A stretch of DNA of 64,000 nucleotides from Mycolicibacter algericus DSM 45454 (GCF_002086455.1 NZ_MVHC01000019.1:1-64000); one strand, 5' to 3'; positions 47,932 to 59,306 are shown, counted from the first letter of the stretch. Numbers and translations are program-made. The notes: generated by a model from the letters alone, not told the origin.

Positions 47932-48915
47932 CCCGCCGGCCTTGGCCCCGCCGCGGGTCCGGTACAGGCTGGCCACCGTCGTCAGCACCAGCACCCCGGC
48001 GACGACCGCCAGACTCGCCGGCGTGGGGATCTCCGGGACATTGAAATTACGGCCGGAGTTGATGAACCACACCTCGTTGGTGCGCAACGCGTGCAACACC
48101 ATCCGCACCCCGATGAAACCCAGGATCAGGGCCAGACCGCGGGACAGATACACGAACCGGTTCAGCAGTTTGCCGAGGATGAAGTAGAGCTGACGCAGAC
48201 CCATCAGGGCGAACACGGTGGCGGCGAAGACCAGGTAGGGCTGGCGGGTCAGGCCGTAGATGGCCGGTATGGAATCCATGGCGAACACCAGGTCGGTGGT
48301 GCCCAGCGCCAGCGCCACCAGGAACATCGGGGTGACAGCCCAGGCCCCGGCGCCGTCCCGGACGAAGAACCGCACGCCTGCCCAGCGATCGGTGACATTG
48401 AAGTGGTTGCGGGCGAACCGCACCACGAAGTTGTTGCCCTCGCCGCCGTCGCCGACGTGGTCACCGTGGCGCAGCAGTTTGATCGCGGTGTAGGCCATGA
48501 ACGCCCCGAACAGGTAGAACGTCCACGAGAGCCGTTGCGCGGCAACCCCACCCAACGCGATGAACACCGACCGGAACGACAACGCCAGCACGATCCCGAC
48601 GAACAGTGCCTCCTGCCGGTACTTCTTGGGCACGTTGAAGCTGTTCATGATGATCACGAAGACGAACAGGTTGTCCACCGACAGGCTGTACTCGGTGAGC
48701 CAGCCTGCGAAGAACTGCATGCCGTACTTCGAACCGTGATGCGCCCACACCCAGACGCCGAACGCCACCGCCAGACCGATGTAGAACGTCAACCGCATCG
48801 CGACCTCGCGGATCGTCGGCTCATGCAGCCGGCGGGCGACCAGGAACAGGTCGAATCCGAGTACCGCGGACAGCCCCGCGACCGTCACCAGCCATTCCAA
48901 CAGCGACGGGTCCAA
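47920..48915 (-). CDS. TerC/Alx-family integral membrane protein
   Basis: A 331-residue polytopic membrane protein with about nine transmembrane segments. The two TerC signature aspartates are present in YSLSVDNLFVFVII and LVFAMDSIPAIYGL, about 120 residues apart. Members are implicated in tellurite resistance, manganese export and metalation of exported proteins. TTG 48915 is the start; GGAGG lies seven bases upstream and supports it. Transcribed toward the reductase gene. Confidence 0.92.
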   Translation of the reverse strand: MDPSLLEWLVTVAGLSAVLGFDLFLVARRLHEPTIREVAMRLTFYIGLAVAFGVWVWAHHGSKYGMQFFAGWLTEYSLSVDNLFVFVIIMNSFNVPKKYRQEALFVGIVLALSFRSVFIALGGVAAQRLSWTFYLFGAFMAYTAIKLLRHGDHVGDGGEGNNFVVRFARNHFNVTDRWAGVRFFVRDGAGAWAVTPMFLVALALGTTDLVFAMDSIPAIYGLTRQPYLVFAATVFALMGLRQLYFILGKLLNRFVYLSRGLALILGFIGVRMVLHALRTNEVWFINSGRNFNVPEIPTPASLAVVAGVLVLTTVASLYRTRGGAKAGGLPE

Positions 48916-48982
48916 GGGTGGGCCTCCGGTCGGCGAGTCTGCGGTGTTGAGCGGGCCGCCCGAACCTACCGTGCGACCCGCT

Positions 48983-48988
48983 TAGTAT
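48983..48988 (+). promoter_or_regulatory. Candidate -10 box of the flippase-like gene, leaderless arrangement
   Basis: TAGTAT matches TANNNT and ends seven bases before GTG 48996, with no Shine-Dalgarno between. A leaderless transcript is predicted. No convincing -35 is seen. Confidence 0.5.
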
Positions 48989-48995
48989 TTTCGCC

Positions 48996-50273
48996 GTGGT
49001 GACCGAAATCGGTGGTACCGGACCCCGCCGATCCACCGGCGGGTTGCCCGCCGGTCCCGTCACCCGGGCCAGTGTGGCCCGGGTCGGCACCGCAACCCTG
49101 CTCAGCGCACTGTGCGGCTATGCGGTGCTCTACCTGGCGGCACGTGACCTGGATCCGGCCGGTTTCTCGGTTTTCAGCGTGTTCTGGGGCGCGTTCGGCC
49201 TGGTCGCCGGTGCCGCCAACGGCTTGCTGCAGGAAACCACCCGGGAGGTCCGGTTCGCCAGGGAGGTCGGTGCGGGCCGCCCGTCGACTCGGCACACCCG
49301 CCCGCTGTGGGTGGCCGGGCTGGCCGGGGTGGTGGCAGCCGGGCTGCTGGCGGGGACCTCGCCGCTGTGGAGCGGCCATGTGTTCGTCGAGGCCCGCTGG
49401 TTGTCGGTGGGGCTACTGTGCTTCGGGCTGGCCAACTTCGCGGTGCACGCCACGCTGCTGGGCATGCTGGCCGGCACCAACAGGTGGACCCAGTACGGGG
49501 CGTTGATGGTGACCGACGCCGGCATCCGGGTGGCGGTGGCCACCGCGACATTCGCCGTCGGCTGGGGGCTGGTCGGATTCCTGTGGGCCACCGTCGCCGG
49601 CGCGATGGCCTGGCTGCTGCTGCTGGCCGCCTCCCCCGCGGCCCGATCGGCGGCCCGGCTGCTGACCCCGGTGGGCACCACCGACTTCCTGCGCGGCGCC
49701 GCGCATTCGATCACCGCGGCCGGTGCCAGCGCCATCCTGGTGATGGGTTTCCCGGTGCTGCTGCAGGCCACCTACGGCGAGCTGGGCGCCCAAGGCGGCG
49801 TAGTGATCCTGGCGGTCACCGTGACCCGCGCGCCGCTGCTGGTGCCGCTGACCGCGCTGCAGGGCAACCTGATCGCGCACTTCGTCGACCAGCGCGGCCG
49901 ACGACTGCGAGCGCTGAGCATCCCGGCCGCGTCCGTCGCCGCGGTGGGCGCGGCCGGAGCGGTGGCCGCCGGCCTGGTCGGCCCGTGGCTGCTGCGCACC
50001 GTGTTCGGTCCGGACTACCATGCCAGCGGGCCGCTGCTGGCCGGACTGACGGCGGGGGCGACCGCGATCGCACTGCTGACACTCACCGGCGCGGCGACGG
50101 TGGCCGCGGCACTGCATCGCGCCTACGCGCTGGGCTGGGTGGGGGCGACCGTGGCCTCCACGTTGCTGCTGATGCTGCCGCTGGAACTGCCGACCCGAAC
50201 CGTCGTGGCACTGCTGTGCGGACCGCTGGTCGGAATCGCGGCTCACCTGACCGCGCTGCGTGCGGCGCCCTGA
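48996..50273 (+). CDS. Polysaccharide flippase-like membrane protein (Rv3630-like)
   Basis: A 425-residue polytopic membrane protein with about twelve transmembrane segments and short loops, resembling Wzx/MurJ-type lipid-linked sugar flippases. It begins with a short charged tail, then VARVGTATLLSALCGYAVLY. Polar residues within helices (NGLLQETTREVRFARE near residue 70) are typical of this fold. It lies just upstream of ppgS and the DUF2304 gene on the same strand. That context suggests it could flip the polyprenyl-phosphate sugar made by PpgS, but this is an inference. Confidence 0.8.
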   Translation: MVTEIGGTGPRRSTGGLPAGPVTRASVARVGTATLLSALCGYAVLYLAARDLDPAGFSVFSVFWGAFGLVAGAANGLLQETTREVRFAREVGAGRPSTRHTRPLWVAGLAGVVAAGLLAGTSPLWSGHVFVEARWLSVGLLCFGLANFAVHATLLGMLAGTNRWTQYGALMVTDAGIRVAVATATFAVGWGLVGFLWATVAGAMAWLLLLAASPAARSAARLLTPVGTTDFLRGAAHSITAAGASAILVMGFPVLLQATYGELGAQGGVVILAVTVTRAPLLVPLTALQGNLIAHFVDQRGRRLRALSIPAASVAAVGAAGAVAAGLVGPWLLRTVFGPDYHASGPLLAGLTAGATAIALLTLTGAATVAAALHRAYALGWVGATVASTLLLMLPLELPTRTVVALLCGPLVGIAAHLTALRAAP

Positions 50274-50358
50274 CCCGCCGACCGGCCCGGCTGCGCCGAC
50301 GGCGGCGTCCCCACGTGTATTTTTTAGGCATCGATACCAGGTCAAAGACCCGTTACCC

Positions 50359-50407
50359 GGCAGTTCAGCAAGGCTCGACGCAGGAGAGCCGAAGCTGGAA
50401 CCGCCGC
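50359..50407. repeat. Dispersed hairpin repeat abutting the ppgS start codon
   Basis: A full-length copy with outer stem GGCAGTTC/GAACCGCC and inner GGCTC/GAGCC around GACGCAGGA. Its last base is directly followed by the ATG at 50408, so the ppgS leader, and any ribosome-binding site, lies inside the repeat (GGAACCGCCGC before ATG). Confidence 0.8.
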
Positions 50408-51097
50408 ATGTACCCCGACGTCTGGATCATCGTCCCGGCCTTCGGCGAGGCGGCAGTCATCGGCGACGTGATCGCCGGAATCCGCTCCGTTTTCGATGCG
50501 GTGGTCTGCGTGGACGACGGCAGCGCCGACGACACCGCCGCGATCGCCCGGCGCGCCGGCGCCCATGTCGTGCGGCATCCGGTCAACCTCGGCCAGGGCG
50601 CGGCGATCCAGACCGGGGTCGAGTTCGCCCGCAGCCGACCCGGCGCCCGGCTGTTCGCCACCTTCGACGCCGACGGTCAGCACCGGGTGGCCGACGTGCT
50701 GCGCATGATCGAGCGCCTCGATGACGACCACCTCGACATCGTGATCGGCACGCGGTTCGCCGCTGCTGAGGCGGCAGCCGCCGTACCGCCACTCAAACGG
50801 CTGGTGTTGCGTGCCGCGGTGTGGCTGAACCCGCGGATCCGCCGACTTGGGCTCTCTGATGCCCACAACGGCCTGCGGGTGTTCAACCGGCGGGTCGCCG
50901 ACCGGCTGGATCTCACCATGACCGGGATGAGCCACGCCGGGGAGATCATCGCTCTGATCGCCGAAAACCGTTGGCGGGTAGGCGAAGAGCCGGTCGAGGT
51001 GCTCTACACCGACTACTCCAAGTCGAAGGGTCAGCCGCTGCTCAACGGCGTCAACATCCTGTTCGACGGGTTACTGCGCAAAAGGATGTCGCGATGA
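50408..51097 (+). CDS. ppgS: Polyprenyl-phospho-N-acetylgalactosaminyl synthase-type GT2 PpgS (Rv3631-like)
   Basis: A 229-residue GT2 glycosyltransferase of the dolichol-phosphate-mannose-synthase type. Key stretches are WIIVPAFGEAAVIGDVI, VVCVDDGSADDTAAIARRAG, the metal-binding ATFDADGQHRVADVL, and HNGLRVFNRR. M. tuberculosis Rv3631 transfers GalNAc to polyprenyl phosphate for galactosaminylation of arabinogalactan. The N-terminus seems shorter than I recall for Rv3631, and the ATG directly abuts a hairpin repeat. The reading frame continues upstream without a stop, so a longer form including repeat-encoded residues cannot be ruled out. Confidence 0.88.
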   Translation: MYPDVWIIVPAFGEAAVIGDVIAGIRSVFDAVVCVDDGSADDTAAIARRAGAHVVRHPVNLGQGAAIQTGVEFARSRPGARLFATFDADGQHRVADVLRMIERLDDDHLDIVIGTRFAAAEAAAAVPPLKRLVLRAAVWLNPRIRRLGLSDAHNGLRVFNRRVADRLDLTMTGMSHAGEIIALIAENRWRVGEEPVEVLYTDYSKSKGQPLLNGVNILFDGLLRKRMSR

Positions 51098-51110
51098 CAA
51101 GGATCGCCTC

Positions 51111-51602
51111 GTGAACTGGATCAAAGTGCTGCTGATCGCGGCGGTGCTGGCACTGTTGATCTATCTACTGCTGTCGCGGGGGTCCGCCCAGTCCCGGGCC
51201 TGGGTCAAGATCGGCTACCTGGGGTTCGTGGTGGCCGGCATCTATGCGGTGCTGCGCCCCGATGACACCACGGTGGTGGCCAACTGGCTCGGGGTGCGCC
51301 GCGGCACCGACCTGATGCTGTATGTGCTGATCATGGTGTTCGCGTTCACCACGCTGAGCACCTACATGCGGTTCCGCGACCTGGAGTTGCGTTATGCACG
51401 GCTGGCGCGAGTGGTCGCGCTCGCCCAGGCCCAATCGCCTGAACCCGGCGGTTCAGCGAGGCTCGACGAAGGAGAGCCGAAGCTGGAACCGCCGCACCAA
51501 CACCGCGGTTCAGCGAGGCCCGACGAAGGAGAGCCGAAGCTGGGCCCGCCGCATCAACACCGCGGTTCAGCGAGGCCCGACGAAGGAGAGCCGCGGCTGT
51601 AA
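51111..51602 (+). CDS. DUF2304 small membrane protein with repeat-encoded C-terminal extension (Rv3632-like)
   Basis: A 163-residue protein. Residues 1-110 form the DUF2304 body with three transmembrane segments (VLLIAAVLALLIYLLL, IGYLGFVVAGIYAVL, DLMLYVLIMVFAFTTL) and a coiled-coil-like end (RFRDLELRYARLARVVALAQ). Rv3632 is the membrane partner of PpgS and is about 114 residues. Here translation continues into three tandem hairpin repeats, adding about 50 residues of a 19-residue repeat (GSARLDEGEPKLEPPHQHR). GTG 51111 has AAGGAT upstream and starts 14 bp after ppgS. Confidence 0.88.
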   Translation: MNWIKVLLIAAVLALLIYLLLSRGSAQSRAWVKIGYLGFVVAGIYAVLRPDDTTVVANWLGVRRGTDLMLYVLIMVFAFTTLSTYMRFRDLELRYARLARVVALAQAQSPEPGGSARLDEGEPKLEPPHQHRGSARPDEGEPKLGPPHQHRGSARPDEGEPRL

Positions 51603-51608
51603 CTGCCG
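51446..51608. repeat. Tandem array of three hairpin repeats, 57-bp period
   Basis: Three copies of the dispersed repeat start at 51446, 51503 and 51560, each about 49 bp, with 8-bp spacers of similar sequence (ACCAACAC, ATCAACAC). The 57-bp period is divisible by three, so the array is read in frame as 19-residue repeats by the DUF2304 gene, which stops inside the third copy. The third copy is the most diverged at its 3' end (GCGGCTGTAACTGCCGC). Confidence 0.9.
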
Positions 51609-51695
51609 CAAAAAACACAGTAGTTCGGCGACAGTTGGCCGACTCGTAACAGTCGGTTTCCCATTCGTCTGGTTGCGGCGGACACCCTGAGGCCT

Positions 51696-51866
51696 ATGAA
51701 GGCGACCGAAGTCCTCGCGGAGCCACTGGCCGAAGTCACGGCCACGGCCCTGACGGTGCCTATCGTCGAGTTGTACGCGGTGCTCTGGCGGGCCGGCGTG
51801 CTCGACGTCGAGCAACGCCGCTCAACCCGCCCGGCAGCCGCCGCGCCGGTCCTCAGGTCGGCGTGA
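51696..51866 (+). CDS. Possible 56-residue small protein
   Basis: An ATG at 51696 opens a 56-codon frame (MKATEVLAEPLAEVTATALT at its start, then an ELYAVLWRAGVLDVEQ helix) ending at 51866. It is amphipathic, with high third-position GC like real genes here, but no good Shine-Dalgarno spacing or promoter was seen. It fills the gap between the repeat array and convergent ctpI. I recognise no family; it may be spurious or a gene remnant. Confidence 0.3.
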   Translation: MKATEVLAEPLAEVTATALTVPIVELYAVLWRAGVLDVEQRRSTRPAAAAPVLRSA

Positions 51867-51878
51867 TGAAGCTCCGCC

Positions 51879-54800
51879 TCAGCGCACCACTTCGAGTTTC
51901 CGGGTCGGCTTCTTCGCGGCGGCCTTCTTCGCCGAGGCGTTCTTGGCCGCGGCTTTCTTGGCCGCCGGAGCCTTCTTGGCTGGAGGTTTCTTGGCCGCCG
52001 GACCTTTCTTCGCCGGAACCTTCTTGGCCGCCACCGCTTTGTCCGCCGGAGCCGCCGCCACCGTCGGCGCCTCGGGCACGGCCGCAGCGATCTCCTTAAC
52101 GACGTCGGAGCGCCGGCCCGCCACGGCCACCGCGGCGGTGGCCACCGCCGCGGTGCCGACCCCCTGCGCCCAACCGATCGGGCCGACCGGAGTGCAGCCC
52201 AGCAACTGACTGACTCCGGGCGTGGAGACCATCGCGGCGAACAACACGAAGGATCCGGCCGCGGTCGCCAGCACCAGCGGCGCCCGCGAGTCGACCACGG
52301 TCTGACCGAGTTCGGTGGTCACCAGCGAGATCAGCGCCACCGTCGAGGCCCGCTGCGGCGTGCCGCTCACCCGCCCCATGGCCCAGGCGGCCGTGCCCGC
52401 CGCCGCGGTGACCCCGCCGCGGAACGCCACCGCGCGCCACAGTTTCTTCTCGTCGAGGCCGGGCACGGCGTCGCCGATGGGGCCCGCCGGGGTGCTGACC
52501 GCCACCGCGGTGGCCGGCAGTGCGTCGGTCAGGGTGTTCATCAGCAGCAACTGCCGGGTGTTCAGCGGCGAATCGCCGGTGACCGCGGTCCCGATGACGG
52601 AGAACATCACCTCGCCGGCATTGCCGCCCAGCAGCCCGGAGATGGCCAGTTGAACACCCCGCCACAGCCGCCTGCCCTCGTCGATCGCGTCGACCAGTGC
52701 CCCGATCTTCCCGTCGGTCAGCACCACGTCGGCGGTGGCATGCGCGGAGTCGCTGCCGTGCGCCACCACCCCCAGCCCCACCGTGGCGGCCCGGATGGCG
52801 GCGGCGTCGTTGGCGCCGTCACCGACCATCGCCGACACCCGGCCGGCGCGCTCCAGGGTCTGCACGATCTGCACCTTGTTCTCCGGCGACATTCGCGCGA
52901 AGATCACCCGCTCGCAGACCACTCGCTCTTGTTCCTTGCGGTTCAACGCGTTCCACTCCGAGCCGGTGATGACCTGCTCGGCGGCGACGGTGACGCCCAT
53001 CTCGGCCGCGATCGCGGAGGCTGTGATGGGGTGGTCGCCGGTGATCATCCGGATGTCGATGCCACGGGCCGCCAGATCGGACAGCAACTGCGGGGCGTCG
53101 GCACGGGGCGTGTCCGCCAGGCCGAGGAACCCGATCAGCGTCAATCCGGAACCGGCCACCTCGGTGATCCGCTCGGTGCCTTCCGGGTCGTCGCGAACCG
53201 CTCGCAGCTGCGCCGCGGTCAGCTTGCGCTGCGCCACGGCGATGACCCGCAGCCCGCGGGCAGCCATCTCGGCAACCTGCTGTTCCTCCTCGGCACCGGC
53301 GTTCTTGCAGGCCTCGAGCACCACTTCGGGTGCGCCCTTGACCACGAGCTCCGATCCCAGCGCCGAGGCCGAGAACGCGCGCCCGGAGCGGAACGGCAGG
53401 TGCGCGTCCGGTTCGGTCCACGGCCGCGCGCCGGCTGCGGCGGCCGCGCCCTCGACGATCGCCTGGTCGGTGGCGTGCGCGTACGCCGCACCGCCGGGAG
53501 CCGGCGCCGCCTGCGCCGCAGTGCCGAGCACGTCGTCGTCGGAGTATCCCCCGACCGGGTGCACCGTGGTGACCCGCAACCGGTTCTCGGACAGCGTTCC
53601 GGTCTTGTCGAAGCAGACCACGTCGACCCGGCCCAGTGCCTCCACCGATCGTGGGATCCGCACCAGCGCACCGGATTTGCTCAACCGCTGCGATGACGCG
53701 TGCTGGGCCAGGGTCGCCATCAGCGGCATCCCCTCCGGAACCGCCGCGATCGCGACCGCGATCGCGTTGCCCAGTGCCACCCGCAGGCCGCCCTGCCGCA
53801 GCAGGCCGAGCGCACCGACGGCCACACCGCCGGCAGCGCTGTAGGGGAACGTCCGATGCATCAGCTGCGACAAGTGGTGTTGCAGGCCGACTTCGGGCAG
53901 CTCTCCGGAGGCCAGTTCGGAGGCCCGACGGGACTGGGTGTCGGCGCCCACCGCGGTCACGATGGCCAGCGCCGTCCCGGCGATCACCGTGGTGCCCGCG
54001 TAGAGCATGGAACTGCGCTCGGCCAGTTCGGCGCCGGGCGTCGGGTCCAGCTGCTTGCCGACCGACAACGATTCACCGGTCAACGACGACTCGTCGACCT
54101 CGACGTCGCACTGCTCGATCAGCCGGGCATCGGCCGGCACCACCTCGTTGCTGCGCACCTCGATCACGTCGCCGGGCAGCAGCTGTTCGGCCACGATCTC
54201 GTGGTAAGTCCGCGAACCGTCCGCCCCGGTCAAGGCGACCCGCGCCGGCGGGGCCTGCTGCGCCAGCAGGGTGTTCAGCCGGCTCTCGGCACGCAGCCGC
54301 TGGTAGGCGGCCAGCATGGCGTTGCCGGTGAGCACGGTGCCCACCATCACGGCATCGATCGGCGAACCCAGCATGGCGGTCGCCGCCGAGCACAGCGCCA
54401 GGATCGGGGTCATCGGGTCGGACAATTCGGCGCGCACGGCGTGGAAGTACGGCCAGAACATGCCCTGCGGGCCCGTGTCGACCGGGGCGCGCTCGGCCAG
54501 CGGCGTCACCGCATCCGGCCCCAACAACTCACGCACCTGCTCGACCGACATGGCGTGCCACTCGTAGGCCGGTGCCGGCTGCGGAGCGCGGGCACGCAGC
54601 ACCCGGCGGGCGAGCAGATACCCCGACAGCATCCCGGCGCCCGCACCGACCGTCACGGGGCCGGGGCCGCGGCCCGGTGCCGCCCCGAGACCGGGAATGG
54701 TCGCCCGGACACCGCGCACCAACAGCAGCCCGGCGATGGTCGACGCGCCGATCGAGATCGCCACACCGCGCTCGGTGGCGTCGCGGGCGGCCGGTAGCGC

Positions 54801-56396
54801 GCGCAGCAACTGCCATGCCGCACCCAGATCGGCCAGCAGCAGGTCGGCATAGAAAGGAGGAGGCAGGGAGTCATTTTCGCTTGCCGGCATGACCCCGAGC
54901 GCCAGATCGGCCGCCGCCAGCGCCTGCGCCGCAGAGCTCGACAGCACGGCGACGGTGCGGCCCGCCTGCTGCAGCTCGGTCACGGCGGCAGCCAGTGCGG
55001 CGTCCATCCCGTCGATGTCACCGGCGCCGGGCGCCGGGCGGATGTCGTCGAAACCGGGGCGCAGCTCACCGAGGATGTCGGTGTCCACGGTGACCAGTTG
55101 CGCGCCGGAGGCCCGACCCTCGAGCACCACCGCAGAGGCCAGTGCGTGGTGGGTGGGCAGGATCAACGCCTCCACCGCTTCGGCGCGGTCGCGTGCCGTC
55201 ATGCGGACCCGGTGCCAGCCGGGACGCAGCCCGGGCTTGTCGAGCAGCCGCTGCGCGTTGTTCCAGGCCTGTGGCAGCTCGTGCTCGGTGGCGCCGTGGA
55301 TCTGCACCACGCGGCGCTGTTCGCCGGCGAGCACCCGCGGATCGATGACCACGGTGTCGATCTTGTCGAGCCGGCGCAGGCTGTCCGGCCGCAGCGGCAG
55401 CACCTCGTGGGAGTCCGCCAGTCCCTGCCCCAGGGTCGCGGCGAACGACTCGCAGCTGGTGCGTACCGCTTTCGGCGAGGTCGCCAGGATCGCACTCGAG
55501 GTCATGTCCACGTTGCGGGTGATGGCGCCCACCACCCCGGTGGCGAGCACCTGGGCGACCGCGGTTCGTCTCAGATACCGTTCGGCCGGCCCGTGCGGCC
55601 GTGGCACCGGACGCGGCGCGCGGTGCACCTCCGAGTGCTCCGCCCAGCGGGCCAGCTCCGGCTCGTAGCGATTCCAGGCCAGCGCCCCGGCGCGGGCCTC
55701 GGACGCCTTCAGGCCCTCCACCATCAGGTCCACCGCCAGGATCGCCGGCGACATGGTGATGATGTGCGAGCCGAGCGAGGCCAGCGACAGCACCGCGTCG
55801 GTGCGGGCGGGCCCGATCCGGCTTTCCAGCGCGTTCCGGACCAGCGGCTGGTAGCGCGCCACCGACGCCGCGGCGTCGAAGATCTTGGGCGCTGCCGGCC
55901 AGCGCAGCACGCTGCCCGCTGTCGCGATCGCCAACCCCACCGCGTTGGCGCCCACCATCGCACCCTTGGCGGCCAACAACAGCCCGTCGCCGGGCAGTGC
56001 GGCGGTCTCGGTGACGCTGAGCGCTGCGGACTTTTCGACCGCACCCACCGTGGCGCACAGGTCGGCCAGCGACGCGTCGTCGTCAATCTCGACGATCACC
56101 CGCGACAGCGGGCGGTTCAGCCGCACCGAGGTCACGTCCGGGCGGGCCCGCAGCGCGTCGAGCACCTCGGCGCCGATATCGGCCCCACCGTCCTCGTCGA
56201 GCCCGCGGATCTCGATCCAGGCCCGTCCGGCACCGCGCCAGCTGCGCCGGCTGGTCAGATCGGAGCGCTCACCGGCAAGGATTTTGGCGCTTTCGCGCAG
56301 TGGGATGGCGGCCAAGTCCAGGCTGGCCCCCAGAACCGACGTTGCCGCCGCGCCGACTGTCTCCAGACCGAAGCGGCCGATCGAGAACACGTCCAT
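51879..56396 (-). CDS. ctpI: Giant P-type cation-transporting ATPase CtpI with lysine-rich tail
   Basis: A 1505-residue P-type ATPase, close in size to M. tuberculosis CtpI (about 1630). The N-terminal 600 residues hold a degenerate HMA-like fold (RAWIEIRGLDEDGG, no CxxC) and helices found only in mycobacterial CtpI-like proteins. The ATPase core follows: SSLTGESLSVGKQ, the phosphorylated aspartate D930 in CFDKTGTLSENR, and AMVGDGANDAAAIRAA. PEGMPLMA is the intramembrane proline site. The last 58 residues are an AAKK/PAKK histone-H1-like tail. ATG 56396 has GGAGG seven bases upstream. The ion is unknown. In M. tuberculosis the gene lies elsewhere (Rv0107c). Confidence 0.92.
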   Translation of the reverse strand: MDVFSIGRFGLETVGAAATSVLGASLDLAAIPLRESAKILAGERSDLTSRRSWRGAGRAWIEIRGLDEDGGADIGAEVLDALRARPDVTSVRLNRPLSRVIVEIDDDASLADLCATVGAVEKSAALSVTETAALPGDGLLLAAKGAMVGANAVGLAIATAGSVLRWPAAPKIFDAAASVARYQPLVRNALESRIGPARTDAVLSLASLGSHIITMSPAILAVDLMVEGLKASEARAGALAWNRYEPELARWAEHSEVHRAPRPVPRPHGPAERYLRRTAVAQVLATGVVGAITRNVDMTSSAILATSPKAVRTSCESFAATLGQGLADSHEVLPLRPDSLRRLDKIDTVVIDPRVLAGEQRRVVQIHGATEHELPQAWNNAQRLLDKPGLRPGWHRVRMTARDRAEAVEALILPTHHALASAVVLEGRASGAQLVTVDTDILGELRPGFDDIRPAPGAGDIDGMDAALAAAVTELQQAGRTVAVLSSSAAQALAAADLALGVMPASENDSLPPPFYADLLLADLGAAWQLLRALPAARDATERGVAISIGASTIAGLLLVRGVRATIPGLGAAPGRGPGPVTVGAGAGMLSGYLLARRVLRARAPQPAPAYEWHAMSVEQVRELLGPDAVTPLAERAPVDTGPQGMFWPYFHAVRAELSDPMTPILALCSAATAMLGSPIDAVMVGTVLTGNAMLAAYQRLRAESRLNTLLAQQAPPARVALTGADGSRTYHEIVAEQLLPGDVIEVRSNEVVPADARLIEQCDVEVDESSLTGESLSVGKQLDPTPGAELAERSSMLYAGTTVIAGTALAIVTAVGADTQSRRASELASGELPEVGLQHHLSQLMHRTFPYSAAGGVAVGALGLLRQGGLRVALGNAIAVAIAAVPEGMPLMATLAQHASSQRLSKSGALVRIPRSVEALGRVDVVCFDKTGTLSENRLRVTTVHPVGGYSDDDVLGTAAQAAPAPGGAAYAHATDQAIVEGAAAAAGARPWTEPDAHLPFRSGRAFSASALGSELVVKGAPEVVLEACKNAGAEEEQQVAEMAARGLRVIAVAQRKLTAAQLRAVRDDPEGTERITEVAGSGLTLIGFLGLADTPRADAPQLLSDLAARGIDIRMITGDHPITASAIAAEMGVTVAAEQVITGSEWNALNRKEQERVVCERVIFARMSPENKVQIVQTLERAGRVSAMVGDGANDAAAIRAATVGLGVVAHGSDSAHATADVVLTDGKIGALVDAIDEGRRLWRGVQLAISGLLGGNAGEVMFSVIGTAVTGDSPLNTRQLLLMNTLTDALPATAVAVSTPAGPIGDAVPGLDEKKLWRAVAFRGGVTAAAGTAAWAMGRVSGTPQRASTVALISLVTTELGQTVVDSRAPLVLATAAGSFVLFAAMVSTPGVSQLLGCTPVGPIGWAQGVGTAAVATAAVAVAGRRSDVVKEIAAAVPEAPTVAAAPADKAVAAKKVPAKKGPAAKKPPAKKAPAAKKAAAKNASAKKAAAKKPTRKLEVVR

Positions 56397-56402
56397 GGAT
56401 TG

Positions 56403-56429
56403 CCTCCAGCGTCTTTGATGCGCTGGAGG
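56403..56429 (-). promoter_or_regulatory. Leader hairpin sequestering the ctpI Shine-Dalgarno
   Basis: In the ctpI mRNA, CCTCCAGCG (minus strand, from 56429) pairs perfectly with CGCTGGAGG (ending at 56403) across the nine-base loop CATCAAAGA. The 3' arm contains the GGAGG that precedes the ATG by seven bases, so the ribosome-binding site would be closed when the stem forms. A second possible stem, GCCGGTTACCGGC, lies upstream near 56440. Confidence 0.7.
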
Positions 56430-56541
56430 TCTCTTCCGCCGGTAACCGGCCCACAGCACCGGTCGTCCGATGACGGGCGACGAGATGACGACACTGCGAC
56501 GAAGGAATACTCCCCTCCGACGGGCCAGTATGCCACATCGT

Positions 56542-59306
<2,765 letters not shown>

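Noticed and set aside
51446..51608. Tandem repeats considered as a CRISPR array
   Set aside because: Repeat units are about 49 bp with 8-bp near-identical spacers, they are read in frame by a gene, and single copies occur elsewhere; no cas genes are present.
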